From Pseudomonas sp. WS 5079 (GTDB taxonomy: Bacteria > Pseudomonadota > Gammaproteobacteria > Pseudomonadales > Pseudomonadaceae): DNA of 64,000 bases. Below are positions 36,850-45,678 of this stretch, one piece after another (position 1 is the first letter of the stretch; each line of letters opens with the position of its first letter). Below the pieces are notes generated by a model. That model made no database searches. It had not been told where the DNA came from and worked only from the letters and a program-made list of their open reading frames with translations. The DNA is taken from assembly GCF_012985465.1 (NCBI RefSeq), contig NZ_JAAQWN010000002.1, positions 806,001-870,000 of the forward strand. The letters are read 5' to 3'. The position numbers and the translations under genes were made by a program.

Positions 36850-38142
36850 ATGAGTTCATTTACCGATAGCCGACGCCCGCTCGTCGTTGCCCTGCTGATG
36901 ACAGTGGTGATTATCAGCGTGCTGGACAAGACCATTTTTGCCTTCGCCGGCCCGCAGATCATTGATGAGTTAAAGCTCACGCCAGCACAGTTCGGTTTTA
37001 TCAGCAGCGCGTTCTTTTTTCTTTATTCGATCTCTGGGGTACTGGTGGGTTTTCTCGCCAACCGTATGCCGAGTCGCTGGATTCTCTCCGGCATGGCCCT
37101 GGTATGGATGACCGCCCAATTGCTCGCGGCCCTGTCCACCAGTTTCTTCACCCTGCTGGCCAGCCGCATCCTGCTCGGTGCCGGTTGCGGCCCGGGCACG
37201 GCGGTGACCCAGCACGCCTGCTTCAAGTGGTACACCAGCCGCGAGCGGGTGCTGCCAGCAGCGCTGATCCAGGTCGCAATCATGCTCGGCGCGATTGCAG
37301 GAGCGGTCGCCCTGCCCAAGCTGATCGAGCAGTACGGCTGGCGCACGGGCTATGTGCTGCTGGCCGGTGTCGGCCTGGTGTGGCTGCTGCTGTGGCAACG
37401 TTATGGCCGTGAAGGCCAGCATGACGATACACGGGACACCCAGGGCGACCTGCTGCCCACGCTGCCCTACAAGCGCCTGTTGCTCAACCGCACGTTTGTC
37501 TGCATTACCCTGGTCGCGTTCTGCAGCTACCTGCCCAATGCCTTGCTCTACAGCTGGCTGCCCACCTACCTGCAAAGGGGCCTGGGCATGACCCCGATGC
37601 AATCGGGGTACCTGGTGCTGGCCACCACGCTGGGGGTGATCTTTATCAACTTACTGGTTTCCAGCCTGGCGCAACGCGCGATGAAACGCGGCGCCAGCCT
37701 GCGCAAGGCGATGGTTGTGCCGCCGCTGCTGGCGTGCCTGGTCGCCGCCGTCACCTACATCCTGATGGGCTTTACCAGCACCAGCCTGACGGTGACCCTG
37801 GGGTTTTTCCTGCTCGGCAGCATCCTTCTCAACCTGCTGTCGGCCTTCGGCTTCAGCATCGTTGCCCACATCGCCCCGGCCCGCCAGCGCGGGAGCATGC
37901 TGGCGATCCATATTGCGCTGCTGACCACTGCCGGCATGCTCGCGCCAGTGCTGATCGGCCAGGCCATTGGCTGGCAGAACGGCGACCTGGTGACCGGCTT
38001 CGAGCTGGCGATCGGCCTGTTCGGCATTGCCCTGCTGGTGTTCAGCCTGCTGGGCCTGGTACTGATCGACCCGGAGCGCAGTCGTCGTGAACTCCTTGCC
38101 AGCACTCCCAGCGCAGCTTTTGAGGCCACCAGCCCGGCCTAA
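36850..38142 (+). CDS. MFS transporter
   Basis: A 430-residue major facilitator with twelve predicted membrane helices. The start region MSSFTDSRRPLVVALLMTVVIISVLDKTIFAFAGPQIIDELKLTPAQFGFISSAFFFLYS resembles the anion:cation symporter group, with GFLANRMPSRW as the loop 2-3 motif and RILLGAGCGPGTA in helix 4. Its substrate is unknown; the group moves organic anions such as sugar acids and aromatic acids. It lies 28 bp after the DUF1302 barrel gene and 73 bp before the DUF2817 gene, so it is probably the inner-membrane step of the same uptake route. Confidence 0.88.
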   Translation: MSSFTDSRRPLVVALLMTVVIISVLDKTIFAFAGPQIIDELKLTPAQFGFISSAFFFLYSISGVLVGFLANRMPSRWILSGMALVWMTAQLLAALSTSFFTLLASRILLGAGCGPGTAVTQHACFKWYTSRERVLPAALIQVAIMLGAIAGAVALPKLIEQYGWRTGYVLLAGVGLVWLLLWQRYGREGQHDDTRDTQGDLLPTLPYKRLLLNRTFVCITLVAFCSYLPNALLYSWLPTYLQRGLGMTPMQSGYLVLATTLGVIFINLLVSSLAQRAMKRGASLRKAMVVPPLLACLVAAVTYILMGFTSTSLTVTLGFFLLGSILLNLLSAFGFSIVAHIAPARQRGSMLAIHIALLTTAGMLAPVLIGQAIGWQNGDLVTGFELAIGLFGIALLVFSLLGLVLIDPERSRRELLASTPSAAFEATSPA

Positions 38143-38215
38143 ACCGCGCAGTGATTGCCCACCACCTTGAGCGCTGCGCGCGGCGCCCAGCACGACTGCC
38201 AATAGGGAACACCCG

Positions 38216-39304
38216 ATGGACTTATCCTGCTTTTCACAAAGCTACGCCGAAGCTCGGCAAAAATTCCTCCAGGCCTGTGCCAATGCGGGTCTGGAGGCTC
38301 AATCTCATCCTCACCCACTACCGGGTATTGATGGCGAGGAACTGGCCCTGGATGTGGTATTTGCCGGCTCACCAAAGGCCACCAACCTGCTGGTCCTGAG
38401 CAGCGGCGTACATGGTGTGGAAGGCTTCTGCGGCTCGGCCGTACAGGTTGATCACCTGCGCAACCGCGAGTGGGGGGAGCACTGCCAGCGCCAGGACCTG
38501 GCGGTGCTGTACCTGCATGCGATCAACCCCTACGGCTTCTCCTGGCTACGCCGGGTCAACGAAGACAATATCGACCTCAATCGTAACTTCATTGACTTCA
38601 ACCAACCGCTGCCCGACAACCCAGACTACCGCGCCCTCGCCCCGCTGCTGCTTCCCCGCCGGCAACCACCCACCCTGCTCAGCACGTTGGGCCTGGCCGG
38701 ATATGCGCTGCGACATGGCACCAAAGCCCTACAGTCAGCCATTACCCGGGGCCAACACAGCCACCCTGAAGGCCTGTTTTACGCAGGCGCGGCCCCCGCC
38801 TGGAGCAACCTGCAACTACGCCAGATTATTCGTCGCCTGGGCAACCACTGCCGGCGCATCGGCTGGATCGATGTGCACACCGGGCTAGGCCCGTGTGGCG
38901 TGGGTGAGCGGATCTATAAAGGGCTCAACCACCCCAACGATATTGCGCGGGCACGAAGCTGGTGGGGCGCGCAGGTCACGGCCAGCGCAGACGGAACCTC
39001 CTCGTCGGCCATGCTCAATGGCACCCTGGATCTGGCCGTGATGGAGGAATGCCCGCACGCGCAATACAACGGCTTGACCCTGGAATACGGCACCCAGCCA
39101 GGGCCACGGGTACTTGAAGCGCTACGTGCCGATCACTGGCTGCACGCCCATCCGGATACGGCACAAGCCCGACGGGTGCAGATCAAGCGCCAGTTGCGCG
39201 ATGCCTTCTACATCGACACCGAACTCTGGAAGCGCCGGGTCCTGGAACAAGCCCGAGAAGTGACTGCGCTGACCCTGCGCGGTCTTGCCACGCGCCTTGA
39301 ATGA
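38216..39304 (+). CDS. DUF2817 (M14-like zinc hydrolase)
   Basis: A 362-residue cytosolic protein with the M14 carboxypeptidase/aspartoacylase-type zinc site: SSGVHGVEGFCGS (His66, Glu69), WIDVHTGLG (His221) and a likely general base in LTLEYGT (Glu290). The NEDNIDLNRNFIDFN segment, with its DLNRN element, is also an M14 feature. It should remove an amino acid or acyl group from a small amide or peptide. No signal peptide is present, so it acts after MFS uptake. It is followed 51 bp later by the CapA-like gene. Confidence 0.82.
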   Translation: MDLSCFSQSYAEARQKFLQACANAGLEAQSHPHPLPGIDGEELALDVVFAGSPKATNLLVLSSGVHGVEGFCGSAVQVDHLRNREWGEHCQRQDLAVLYLHAINPYGFSWLRRVNEDNIDLNRNFIDFNQPLPDNPDYRALAPLLLPRRQPPTLLSTLGLAGYALRHGTKALQSAITRGQHSHPEGLFYAGAAPAWSNLQLRQIIRRLGNHCRRIGWIDVHTGLGPCGVGERIYKGLNHPNDIARARSWWGAQVTASADGTSSSAMLNGTLDLAVMEECPHAQYNGLTLEYGTQPGPRVLEALRADHWLHAHPDTAQARRVQIKRQLRDAFYIDTELWKRRVLEQAREVTALTLRGLATRLE

Positions 39305-39355
39305 CAAAAATGCCCACTATCGGTGGGGTACCCACTCAAACCACAGAGGATGTTC

Positions 39356-40999
39356 ATGATGAGTGCATATTTGGTGCAAGCGTTAAAAGAGGTCATGCAA
39401 AAGGTCCAGACCCGTCTCGACCAGCATCAGGATGAGGTCGTCACCACACTCAGCCGCGTAGCCACGGGCGAGCTGAAGATGACCGAGACGCTCAGCCCCG
39501 ATGAGCAGGAGTGCGCCCGACTGCTGTTCGGCTGGGTGGCGCAGGAGGGCCCGCAAAAGGTGTTTGCCGCGATCCAGCCCGTGCTGGCCGATCCTGCCAA
39601 GTTGAGCGCCGGCATCACCCTCGATGAAATCATCGAAGGCCCGCCGTTCGGGATCATCCCGCCGGCTCTCAAGCACATTGACCTGCGCGCCCTGACCCGA
39701 CTCGCGGTACTTCTGGCCAGCTACATCTTTTATGAGCAATTCCACTACCCACAGCCAGAAACCGGGGTGTACGACATCTCGGGCAAGCCTTTCCAAAAAC
39801 TCAAATGGCTTTACCGCTACTGGTTCAATCAACTTGAAGTGGCCGAGAAAGGCTCCGGGCTGGAGGAGCTGTTTGAGTCCCAGGCGTTCAACTTCTTCAA
39901 CCTGAATCAATCGCCGATAGACCCAGGCTTCGGCAACCCGCCTTTGCGTTCGGTCTCGGTTTCATGTGCCGGAGACCTGCTGGCGGTCGATGTCCTGACC
40001 CCGGAAAACACCCCGCACCTGTTCGACGACATCACGGATTTCTACAGCAGCGCAGACATCGTCAGCGCCAACCTGGAATCGACCGTTGACTGCCACAGAA
40101 AACCGGGACGCCATCAGGCCAAAGGGCAACCGGCCCAGATGAATACATCCGAGGCGATGTTCCGCAAGTTCCGTGACGAGGCGAAAATCAACTTCTTCAG
40201 TACCGCGACCAACCACGCCATGGACTGGGATGAACAAGGCGTACTCGCCACCCTCGATGTACTGAAAAAATCCGGCGCCTACTATGCCGGCACTGCCGCC
40301 AGCCAGGCCGAGCAGGATGACGTGGTGGTGGTGGAAAAAAACGGCATCAAGGTTGCCTTGCTGGCCTACACCTTTGACCTCAATGGCCGCGACCCATCGC
40401 CTGACAAGGCGTACCTGGCCAACGTGGTGCGCTTCAACGATGTAAACCCGGCGCCCGACTACTCACTGATCGAAAAACAGGTCGCCCGCGCCAAAGCCAA
40501 GGGGGCGGACTGGATCATCGCCTACTGCCACTGGGGTTGGGAGTTCGAGATGTACCCCCACCTCAATATCGTGGAAGCCGCACGCAAGGTGATTGCCTGC
40601 GGTGTAGACACGATCCTTGGCAACCATGCGCATGTCAGCCAGCCCGCAGAACTTATCCCGCGCCCTGGCAAGCAGGATGCGCTGGTGATCTACGCGTTCG
40701 GCGACTTCGTCAGTTATCACCCCGAAAGCCGTAACTCAAAACTGGCCTACACCCTCAAATTCAGCATCGGGAAATTCCTGGGTGTTACTCGCCTGTTCAA
40801 CGTCAAGGCACTGCCTATCTACATCGTTAACGAAAGATTGGATGACACGCGTTTCAACTGCCGCATCGTCAAATTCTTCGATGTGCTGGAGAACCCGGAT
40901 GGCTACGGGCTGACCGAGTTGGAGAAGAGCCAACTGCCCCATCTGCGGGACAAGGTGTGGAGCGATATTCTGTCGCCACTTTCCAGCCTCCCGGACTGA
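39356..40999 (+). CDS. CapA-like metallophosphatase-fold protein with N-terminal extension
   Basis: About 547 residues. From ~residue 200 it is a CapA/PGA_cap domain: VSCAGDLLAVD, VSANLESTVD, FFSTATNHAMDWDEQG, IIAYCHWGWEFE and TILGNHAHVSQP supply the Asp, Asn-x-Glu, Asn-His, His and His-x-His metal ligands. CapA proteins belong to poly-gamma-glutamate systems, but this one has no signal or anchor and sits with a hydrolase and a carrier, so a catabolic role is more likely. The ~200-residue helical N-terminal part is unusual for CapA and unrecognised. ATGs at 39350, 39356 and 39359 are possible; 39356 has GAGG at a 6-base spacing. Confidence 0.8.
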   Translation: MMSAYLVQALKEVMQKVQTRLDQHQDEVVTTLSRVATGELKMTETLSPDEQECARLLFGWVAQEGPQKVFAAIQPVLADPAKLSAGITLDEIIEGPPFGIIPPALKHIDLRALTRLAVLLASYIFYEQFHYPQPETGVYDISGKPFQKLKWLYRYWFNQLEVAEKGSGLEELFESQAFNFFNLNQSPIDPGFGNPPLRSVSVSCAGDLLAVDVLTPENTPHLFDDITDFYSSADIVSANLESTVDCHRKPGRHQAKGQPAQMNTSEAMFRKFRDEAKINFFSTATNHAMDWDEQGVLATLDVLKKSGAYYAGTAASQAEQDDVVVVEKNGIKVALLAYTFDLNGRDPSPDKAYLANVVRFNDVNPAPDYSLIEKQVARAKAKGADWIIAYCHWGWEFEMYPHLNIVEAARKVIACGVDTILGNHAHVSQPAELIPRPGKQDALVIYAFGDFVSYHPESRNSKLAYTLKFSIGKFLGVTRLFNVKALPIYIVNERLDDTRFNCRIVKFFDVLENPDGYGLTELEKSQLPHLRDKVWSDILSPLSSLPD

Positions 41000-41015
41000 T
41001 GTGAGCAACAGCGCC

Positions 41016-41043
41016 AAGCCTGCCTTACACGGCAGGCTTTTTT
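41016..41043 (+). terminator. rho-independent terminator after the CapA-like gene
   Basis: A perfect 9-base stem AAGCCTGCC / GGCAGGCTT with a TTACAC loop, followed by T residues, 17 bases after the stop. It separates the nutrient cluster from the next oxidoreductase gene. Confidence 0.9.
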
Positions 41044-41111
41044 GTAGGGCCCTTGACTCTCCCCTATACGGCAGACCCTACGCTGAAGATCATTTCCCCA
41101 AGGGCTTTCCC

Positions 41112-41681
41112 GTGGTTCAGCGCATCCTGGTCATCCTCGGCCACTCCTCCAGCACCAGCTTCTGCTCGGCCCTCGCCGAGACCTACCTGCAATCGGCCAG
41201 AAACGCCGGGCATGAGGTACGTCTCCTGCGCCTGGGCGAGCTGACGTTCGACCCGATCCTGCACCATGCCTATCACCAGGCCCAACCCCTGGAGCCCGAC
41301 TTGCTCGGCGCCCAATCCGACATCCTCTGGGCTACTCATCTGACGTTCGTGTTCCCCATCTGGTGGGGCGGTGTTCCGGCGTTGTTGAAGGGGTTTATCG
41401 ATCGGATCTTCCTTGCCGGCTTCGCCTTCAAATACCGCAAGGGCAAGGCGTTCCCCGACAAGCTCTTGAAGGGCCGCACCGCCCACCTGCTGGTGACCAT
41501 GGATACGCCACCGTGGTATTACCGCTGGTTCTACCGCATGCCCGGCCTGCACCAAATGCGCAAGACCACCCTTGAGTTTTGTGGCATCAAGCCGATCAAG
41601 ACGTTGATGTTCGGCCCACTGCTGGGCTCTACTGCAGCGCAGCGCGACAAGTGGCTGAAGAAGGCCCGCACACTCTTTTAG
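41112..41681 (+). CDS. flavodoxin-like NAD(P)H-dependent oxidoreductase
   Basis: A 189-residue member of the NQO1/KefF-type flavodoxin-fold family: ILVILGHSSSTSFCSALAETYL (FMN phosphate loop), THLTFVFPIWWGGVPALLKGFIDRIFLAGFAFKY (the conserved WWGGxPALLKGFIDR block) and LLVTMDTPPWYY. It probably reduces quinones or electrophiles with two electrons. The open frame reaches back to 41001, across the terminator, but the GTG at 41112 with AAGGG 7 bases upstream fits family N-termini. A MerR gene follows 12 bp later and probably regulates it. Confidence 0.85.
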   Translation: MVQRILVILGHSSSTSFCSALAETYLQSARNAGHEVRLLRLGELTFDPILHHAYHQAQPLEPDLLGAQSDILWATHLTFVFPIWWGGVPALLKGFIDRIFLAGFAFKYRKGKAFPDKLLKGRTAHLLVTMDTPPWYYRWFYRMPGLHQMRKTTLEFCGIKPIKTLMFGPLLGSTAAQRDKWLKKARTLF

Positions 41682-41693
41682 GAAAGGACCTGC

Positions 41694-42092
41694 ATGTACA
41701 TCGGTAAAGCCGCGCAGTTGTCAGGCACGACGATCAAGGCGATTCGTCACTACGAGGACATCGGCTTGCTACCGCAGCCGCAACGCGAGGGGCGGTATCG
41801 GGTGTATTCGGCGCAGAGCGTTGAGCTGCTGACGTTTATCAAGTGCGCGCAGCAGTTGGGCTTCAAGCTCAAGGAGTTGCAGGGGATTCTTCACGGGTAC
41901 CGTGGCAATGAACTGCCTTGGCAGCGCGCCAACCAGGCGATAGCACAAAAGAAACTCGAGTTGATGACGCAGATCCAAGCCCTGCAGCAAGTGCATGCAG
42001 GGCTGGTGGCGTTTGAGGGCAGCCTGGAACAGGCCCAGGGTCAGTGCCAGTTTGCACGTCTGGTGGAAACCGGCACGGCGCGCAACGGCTAG
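41694..42092 (+). CDS. MerR family transcriptional regulator
   Basis: A 132-residue regulator: MYIGKAAQLSGTTIKAIRHYEDIGLLPQPQREGRYRVYSAQSVELLTFIKCAQQLGFKLKELQGIL is a full MerR winged helix (residues ~1-65), followed by a coiled dimerisation helix. It lacks the multiple-Cys metal-binding tail of metal sensors, so it more likely responds to redox or organic stress. It lies directly downstream of the flavodoxin-like reductase, a common pairing. AGGAAAGG precedes the ATG. Confidence 0.9.
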   Translation: MYIGKAAQLSGTTIKAIRHYEDIGLLPQPQREGRYRVYSAQSVELLTFIKCAQQLGFKLKELQGILHGYRGNELPWQRANQAIAQKKLELMTQIQALQQVHAGLVAFEGSLEQAQGQCQFARLVETGTARNG

Positions 42093-42334
42093 TTCAGCAG
42101 GTCGCCCCATTTGTTTTGCAGGGCGCGCTCTTCTGCCAGGATTTCCCGCGTCATGCTGCCAACCCATTGCTGGGCAAAACCATTAGCTTCACGCAGCAGT
42201 ACGATGTCATCGAGCTCGAAGTCGCCGGGTTGGGCCACGTCCTGATGCTCATCCAGCATCTTCCTGACCATTTCATTGAGCTGCTTAGGAGCTGAAGCCT
42301 TGGCTGTATGACTGAAAAACCCCGGCGTGCCCAA
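42089..42334 (-). CDS. small hypothetical protein
   Basis: Up to 81 residues from a TTG at 42334, or 60 residues from an ATG at 42271; neither has a convincing ribosome site. The plausible core is MVRKMLDEHQDVAQPGDFELDDIVLLREANGFAQQWVGSMTREILAEERALQNKWGDLLN, acidic and helical. Its stop overlaps the MerR gene tail to tail by 4 bases. No family recognised. Confidence 0.45.
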   Translation of the reverse strand: MGTPGFFSHTAKASAPKQLNEMVRKMLDEHQDVAQPGDFELDDIVLLREANGFAQQWVGSMTREILAEERALQNKWGDLLN

Positions 42335-42407
42335 GCGCCCCTCATTTGCCCCTCCACCCCCTATCTGCTAGTGTCGCGCCCGTTTACCGTCAACCGGAAT
42401 AGCCGCC

Positions 42408-42650
42408 ATGGCCCGCAAAAAAGTTGCACTCGATTTCGAACAATCCCTCGCCGATCTGCAAACCCTGGTCGAGCGTCTGGAGAACGGCGAGTTGTCGCTG
42501 GAAGACTCGTTGACGGCGTTCGAGCAAGGTATCGGCCTGACCCGCGACTGCCAGAGCGCCCTGGCGCAGGCGGAGCAGAAGGTCCAGGTATTGCTGGAAC
42601 GGGATGGGGAGTTGGCCGAAGAACCTTTCGACGCGGAACAAGCGCAATGA
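42408..42650 (+). CDS. xseB: exodeoxyribonuclease VII small subunit
   Basis: An 80-residue helical protein with the XseB signature [43 protein letters not shown]. Several copies bind the large subunit XseA (encoded elsewhere) to form exonuclease VII, which degrades single-stranded DNA. Its stop overlaps the ispA start (ATGA), the conserved xseB-ispA-dxs arrangement of gamma-proteobacteria. Confidence 0.96.
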   Translation: MARKKVALDFEQSLADLQTLVERLENGELSLEDSLTAFEQGIGLTRDCQSALAQAEQKVQVLLERDGELAEEPFDAEQAQ

Positions 42651-43534
42651 TCGACGTTTATCAGGCCAGCAGTCAGGCCCGGGTCAATGCTGCGCTCGAA
42701 CCGCTGTTTGTGGCACCCAGCCCGGAGCTGGCCAGGTTGTATGAGGCCATGCGCTACAGCGTGATGAACGGCGGCAAGCGCGTACGGCCATTGCTCGCCT
42801 ATGCGGCCTGCGAGGCGCTGGGCGTGGACGCCGCGCAAGCCAATGGCGCGGCGTGTGCGGTGGAGTTGATTCATGCCTATTCATTGGTGCATGACGATTT
42901 GCCGGCGATGGACGATGACGATCTGCGTCGCGGCCAGCCCACTACCCATAAAGCCTTTGACGAAGCCTGTGCGATCCTCGCCGGTGACGGCCTGCAAAGC
43001 CTGGCGTTCAGCGCCTTGCTTGATCCGCGCCTGAGCGGCGTGAATGCCGAGATCCGCCTGCGTATGGTCACCGCGTTGGCCAGCGCTGCGGGCCCGGCCG
43101 GTATGGTCGGGGGCCAGGCGATTGACCTGGGGTCGGTGGGCCTCAAGTTGGACCAGCAAGCCCTGGAATATATGCACCGGCACAAGACCGGTGCGCTGAT
43201 CGAGGCTGCCGTGCACCTCGGCGCCCTGGCCAGTGGCCGCGCCGAAGCGGCGCAGTTGGCCGCCTTGCAGACCTATGCCCGGGCCATCGGCCTGGCGTTC
43301 CAGGTGCAGGACGATATTCTCGACGTAGAAAGCGATACCGCGACCCTCGGCAAGCGCCAGGGCGCCGATATTGCCCGTGACAAGCCGACCTATCCGTCAC
43401 TGCTGGGGCTCGAAGCCGCCAAGGCCTATGCCCTGGAGCTGCGCGACCAGGCCCTGGCCGCCCTGCGACCATTCGACGCGGCAGCCGAGCCGCTGCGTGA
43501 CCTGGCGCGGTATATCGTCGAACGCCGCCACTGA
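42647..43534 (+). CDS. ispA: (2E,6E)-farnesyl diphosphate synthase
   Basis: A 295-residue trans-prenyltransferase that joins isopentenyl diphosphate to dimethylallyl and geranyl diphosphates, giving farnesyl diphosphate for ubiquinone and undecaprenyl carriers. The first Asp-rich motif is [17 protein letters not shown] (from Asp83) and the second is [23 protein letters not shown] is the substrate-binding segment. Its ATG overlaps the xseB stop by 4 bases; the longer frame back to 42308 only runs through xseB. Confidence 0.96.
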   Translation: MIDVYQASSQARVNAALEPLFVAPSPELARLYEAMRYSVMNGGKRVRPLLAYAACEALGVDAAQANGAACAVELIHAYSLVHDDLPAMDDDDLRRGQPTTHKAFDEACAILAGDGLQSLAFSALLDPRLSGVNAEIRLRMVTALASAAGPAGMVGGQAIDLGSVGLKLDQQALEYMHRHKTGALIEAAVHLGALASGRAEAAQLAALQTYARAIGLAFQVQDDILDVESDTATLGKRQGADIARDKPTYPSLLGLEAAKAYALELRDQALAALRPFDAAAEPLRDLARYIVERRH

Positions 43535-43644
43535 TTACAGCGGCCTTTACCGCCGCATATCGGCCAAGTTCGGTGCTCTGCGTGGGCAGTTTGCGATGCT
43601 TGAGGTAAACTGCCGCCTCTTCTATACCTATAACGATTCGCCTG

Positions 43645-45543
43645 ATGCCCACGACGTTTCAAGAGATTCCCCGCAAGCGCCCGACCACGCCTCTGCTGGA
43701 CCGTGCTAACACGCCGGCCGGCCTGCGCCGCCTGGGTGAAGCCGAGCTGGAAACCCTGGCCGATGAGTTGCGCCTGGAATTGCTCTACACGGTCGGCCAG
43801 ACCGGTGGGCATTTTGGTGCCGGCCTTGGCGTCATCGAGCTGACCATCGCGTTGCATTACGTATTCGACACCCCGGACGACCGGCTGGTGTGGGACGTGG
43901 GCCACCAGGCGTATCCGCACAAAATCCTCACCGGACGCCGCGAGCGCATGGCCACCTTGCGCCAGAAGGACGGCATCGCCGCCTTTCCGCGCCGCTCCGA
44001 GAGCGAATACGACACCTTTGGCGTCGGCCACTCCAGCACCTCGATCAGCGCAGCCCTGGGCATGGCGATTGCCGCCCGTCTGCAAAACAGCGATCGCAAG
44101 GCGATTGCCGTGATCGGTGATGGCGCACTGACAGCCGGCATGGCGTTTGAAGCGCTGAACCATGCGCCGGAAGTGGACGCCAACATGCTGGTGATCCTCA
44201 ACGACAACGACATGTCGATCTCGCGCAATGTCGGTGGTTTGTCCAATTACCTGGCGAAGATCCTGTCCAGCCGCACCTACGCCAGCATGCGCGAGGGCAG
44301 CAAAAAAGTGCTGTCCCGCCTGCCCGGCGCCTGGGAAATTGCCCGCCGTACCGAAGAATACGCCAAGGGCATGCTGGTCCCCGGCACCCTGTTCGAAGAG
44401 CTGGGCTGGAACTATATCGGCCCTATCGACGGCCACGACCTGCCGACCCTGATCGCTACCCTGCGCAATATGCGCGACCTCAAGGGCCCGCAGTTCCTGC
44501 ATATCGTCACCAAGAAAGGCAAAGGCTTCGCCCCGGCGGAAGTCGACCCGATTGGCTACCACGCCATCACCAAGCTCGAACCGCTGGACGCGCCCGTGGC
44601 GGCGCCGAAAAAGGCCAGTGGGCCGAAGTACTCCGGTGTGTTTGGCGAATGGCTGTGCGACATGGCCGCCGCCGATCCGCGCCTGGTGGGCATTACCCCG
44701 GCGATGAAGGAAGGCTCCGACCTGGTGGCGTTCAGCGAGCGTTTCCCGCTGCGCTACTTCGACGTGGCGATTGCCGAGCAACACGCAGTGACCTTTGCCG
44801 CTGGCATGGCCTGCGAAGGCGCCAAGCCCGTGGTGGCGATCTACTCCACGTTCCTGCAACGCGGTTATGACCAGCTTGTCCACGATGTGGCGGTGCAGAA
44901 CCTCGACGTGCTGTTCGCCATCGACCGCGCCGGCTTGGTGGGCGAAGACGGCCCGACCCACGCCGGCAGCTTTGATCTGTCGTACTTGCGCTGCATCCCC
45001 GGCATGCTGGTGATGACCCCAAGCGACGAGAACGAGCTGCGCAAGATGCTCAGCACCGGCCACCTGTACAACGGCCCCGCAGCGGTACGCTACCCCCGTG
45101 GCAACGGCCCGAATGCGCTGATCGAGAAAGACCTGGAGCCGATCGAGATCGGCAAGGGCATCGTGCGGCGCCAGGGCAGCCAGACTGCGTTCCTGGTATT
45201 CGGCGTGCAACTGGCCGAAGCCCTGAAAGTGGCGGAAAAAATCGACGCCACCGTGATCGACATGCGCTTCGTCAAACCCCTGGATGAAGCCCTGGTGCGC
45301 GAGATCGCCGGCAGCCATCAATTGCTGGTAACGGTTGAAGAAAACGCCATCATGGGCGGCGCCGGTGCGGCAGTCAGTGAGTTCCTGGCGCGGGAGAATA
45401 TCCTCAAGTCGGTGCTGCACCTGGGTTTGCCGGACATTTATGTGGAGCACGCCAAGCCGGCGCAGATGCTGGCTGAGTGCGGGCTGGATGAAGCGGGGAT
45501 CGAGGCTGCGGTTCGCCAGCGCATGGCCTTGCTCGGCCTGTAA
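43645..45543 (+). CDS. dxs: 1-deoxy-D-xylulose-5-phosphate synthase
   Basis: A 632-residue thiamine diphosphate enzyme, the first and flux-controlling step of the MEP isoprenoid pathway: pyruvate plus glyceraldehyde 3-phosphate. Motifs include [22 protein letters not shown], the TPP motif [17 protein letters not shown]...[10 protein letters not shown], and the transketolase-type [20 protein letters not shown]. It lies 110 bp after ispA. Together they give the conserved xseB-ispA-dxs order and couple precursor supply to prenyl chain making. A REPIN follows. Confidence 0.97.
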   Translation: MPTTFQEIPRKRPTTPLLDRANTPAGLRRLGEAELETLADELRLELLYTVGQTGGHFGAGLGVIELTIALHYVFDTPDDRLVWDVGHQAYPHKILTGRRERMATLRQKDGIAAFPRRSESEYDTFGVGHSSTSISAALGMAIAARLQNSDRKAIAVIGDGALTAGMAFEALNHAPEVDANMLVILNDNDMSISRNVGGLSNYLAKILSSRTYASMREGSKKVLSRLPGAWEIARRTEEYAKGMLVPGTLFEELGWNYIGPIDGHDLPTLIATLRNMRDLKGPQFLHIVTKKGKGFAPAEVDPIGYHAITKLEPLDAPVAAPKKASGPKYSGVFGEWLCDMAAADPRLVGITPAMKEGSDLVAFSERFPLRYFDVAIAEQHAVTFAAGMACEGAKPVVAIYSTFLQRGYDQLVHDVAVQNLDVLFAIDRAGLVGEDGPTHAGSFDLSYLRCIPGMLVMTPSDENELRKMLSTGHLYNGPAAVRYPRGNGPNALIEKDLEPIEIGKGIVRRQGSQTAFLVFGVQLAEALKVAEKIDATVIDMRFVKPLDEALVREIAGSHQLLVTVEENAIMGGAGAAVSEFLARENILKSVLHLGLPDIYVEHAKPAQMLAECGLDEAGIEAAVRQRMALLGL

Positions 45544-45555
45544 ACCGGATCAAAT

Positions 45556-45643
45556 TGTGGGAGCTGGCTGGCCTGCGATAGCATCACCCCGGTCTATCTG
45601 AAAGACCGAGGTGTCTGCATCACAGGCAAGCCAGCTCCCACAT
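45556..45643. repeat. REPIN (two inverted REP copies)
   Basis: TGTGGGAGCTGGCTGGCCTGCGAT and its inverted partner CACAGGCAAGCCAGCTCCCACA, with a spacer (CGGTCTATCTGAAAGACCG) that is itself a dyad. It fills most of the space between dxs and btuB. The spacer resembles that of the REPIN at 62875. Confidence 0.85.
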
Positions 45644-45678
45644 TTGTTTTGTATTGCCTTGGAACCCATGGACGGCCC

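Noticed and set aside
43600..43628. TTGAGG-N17-TATACC possible promoter of dxs
   Set aside because: Four of six matches in each box, and it would leave only a very short leader before dxs; too weak to list.
43426..45450. 674-codon minus-strand frame opposite dxs
   Set aside because: Shadow of dxs: composition rich in His, Gln and Gly and no recognisable fold.
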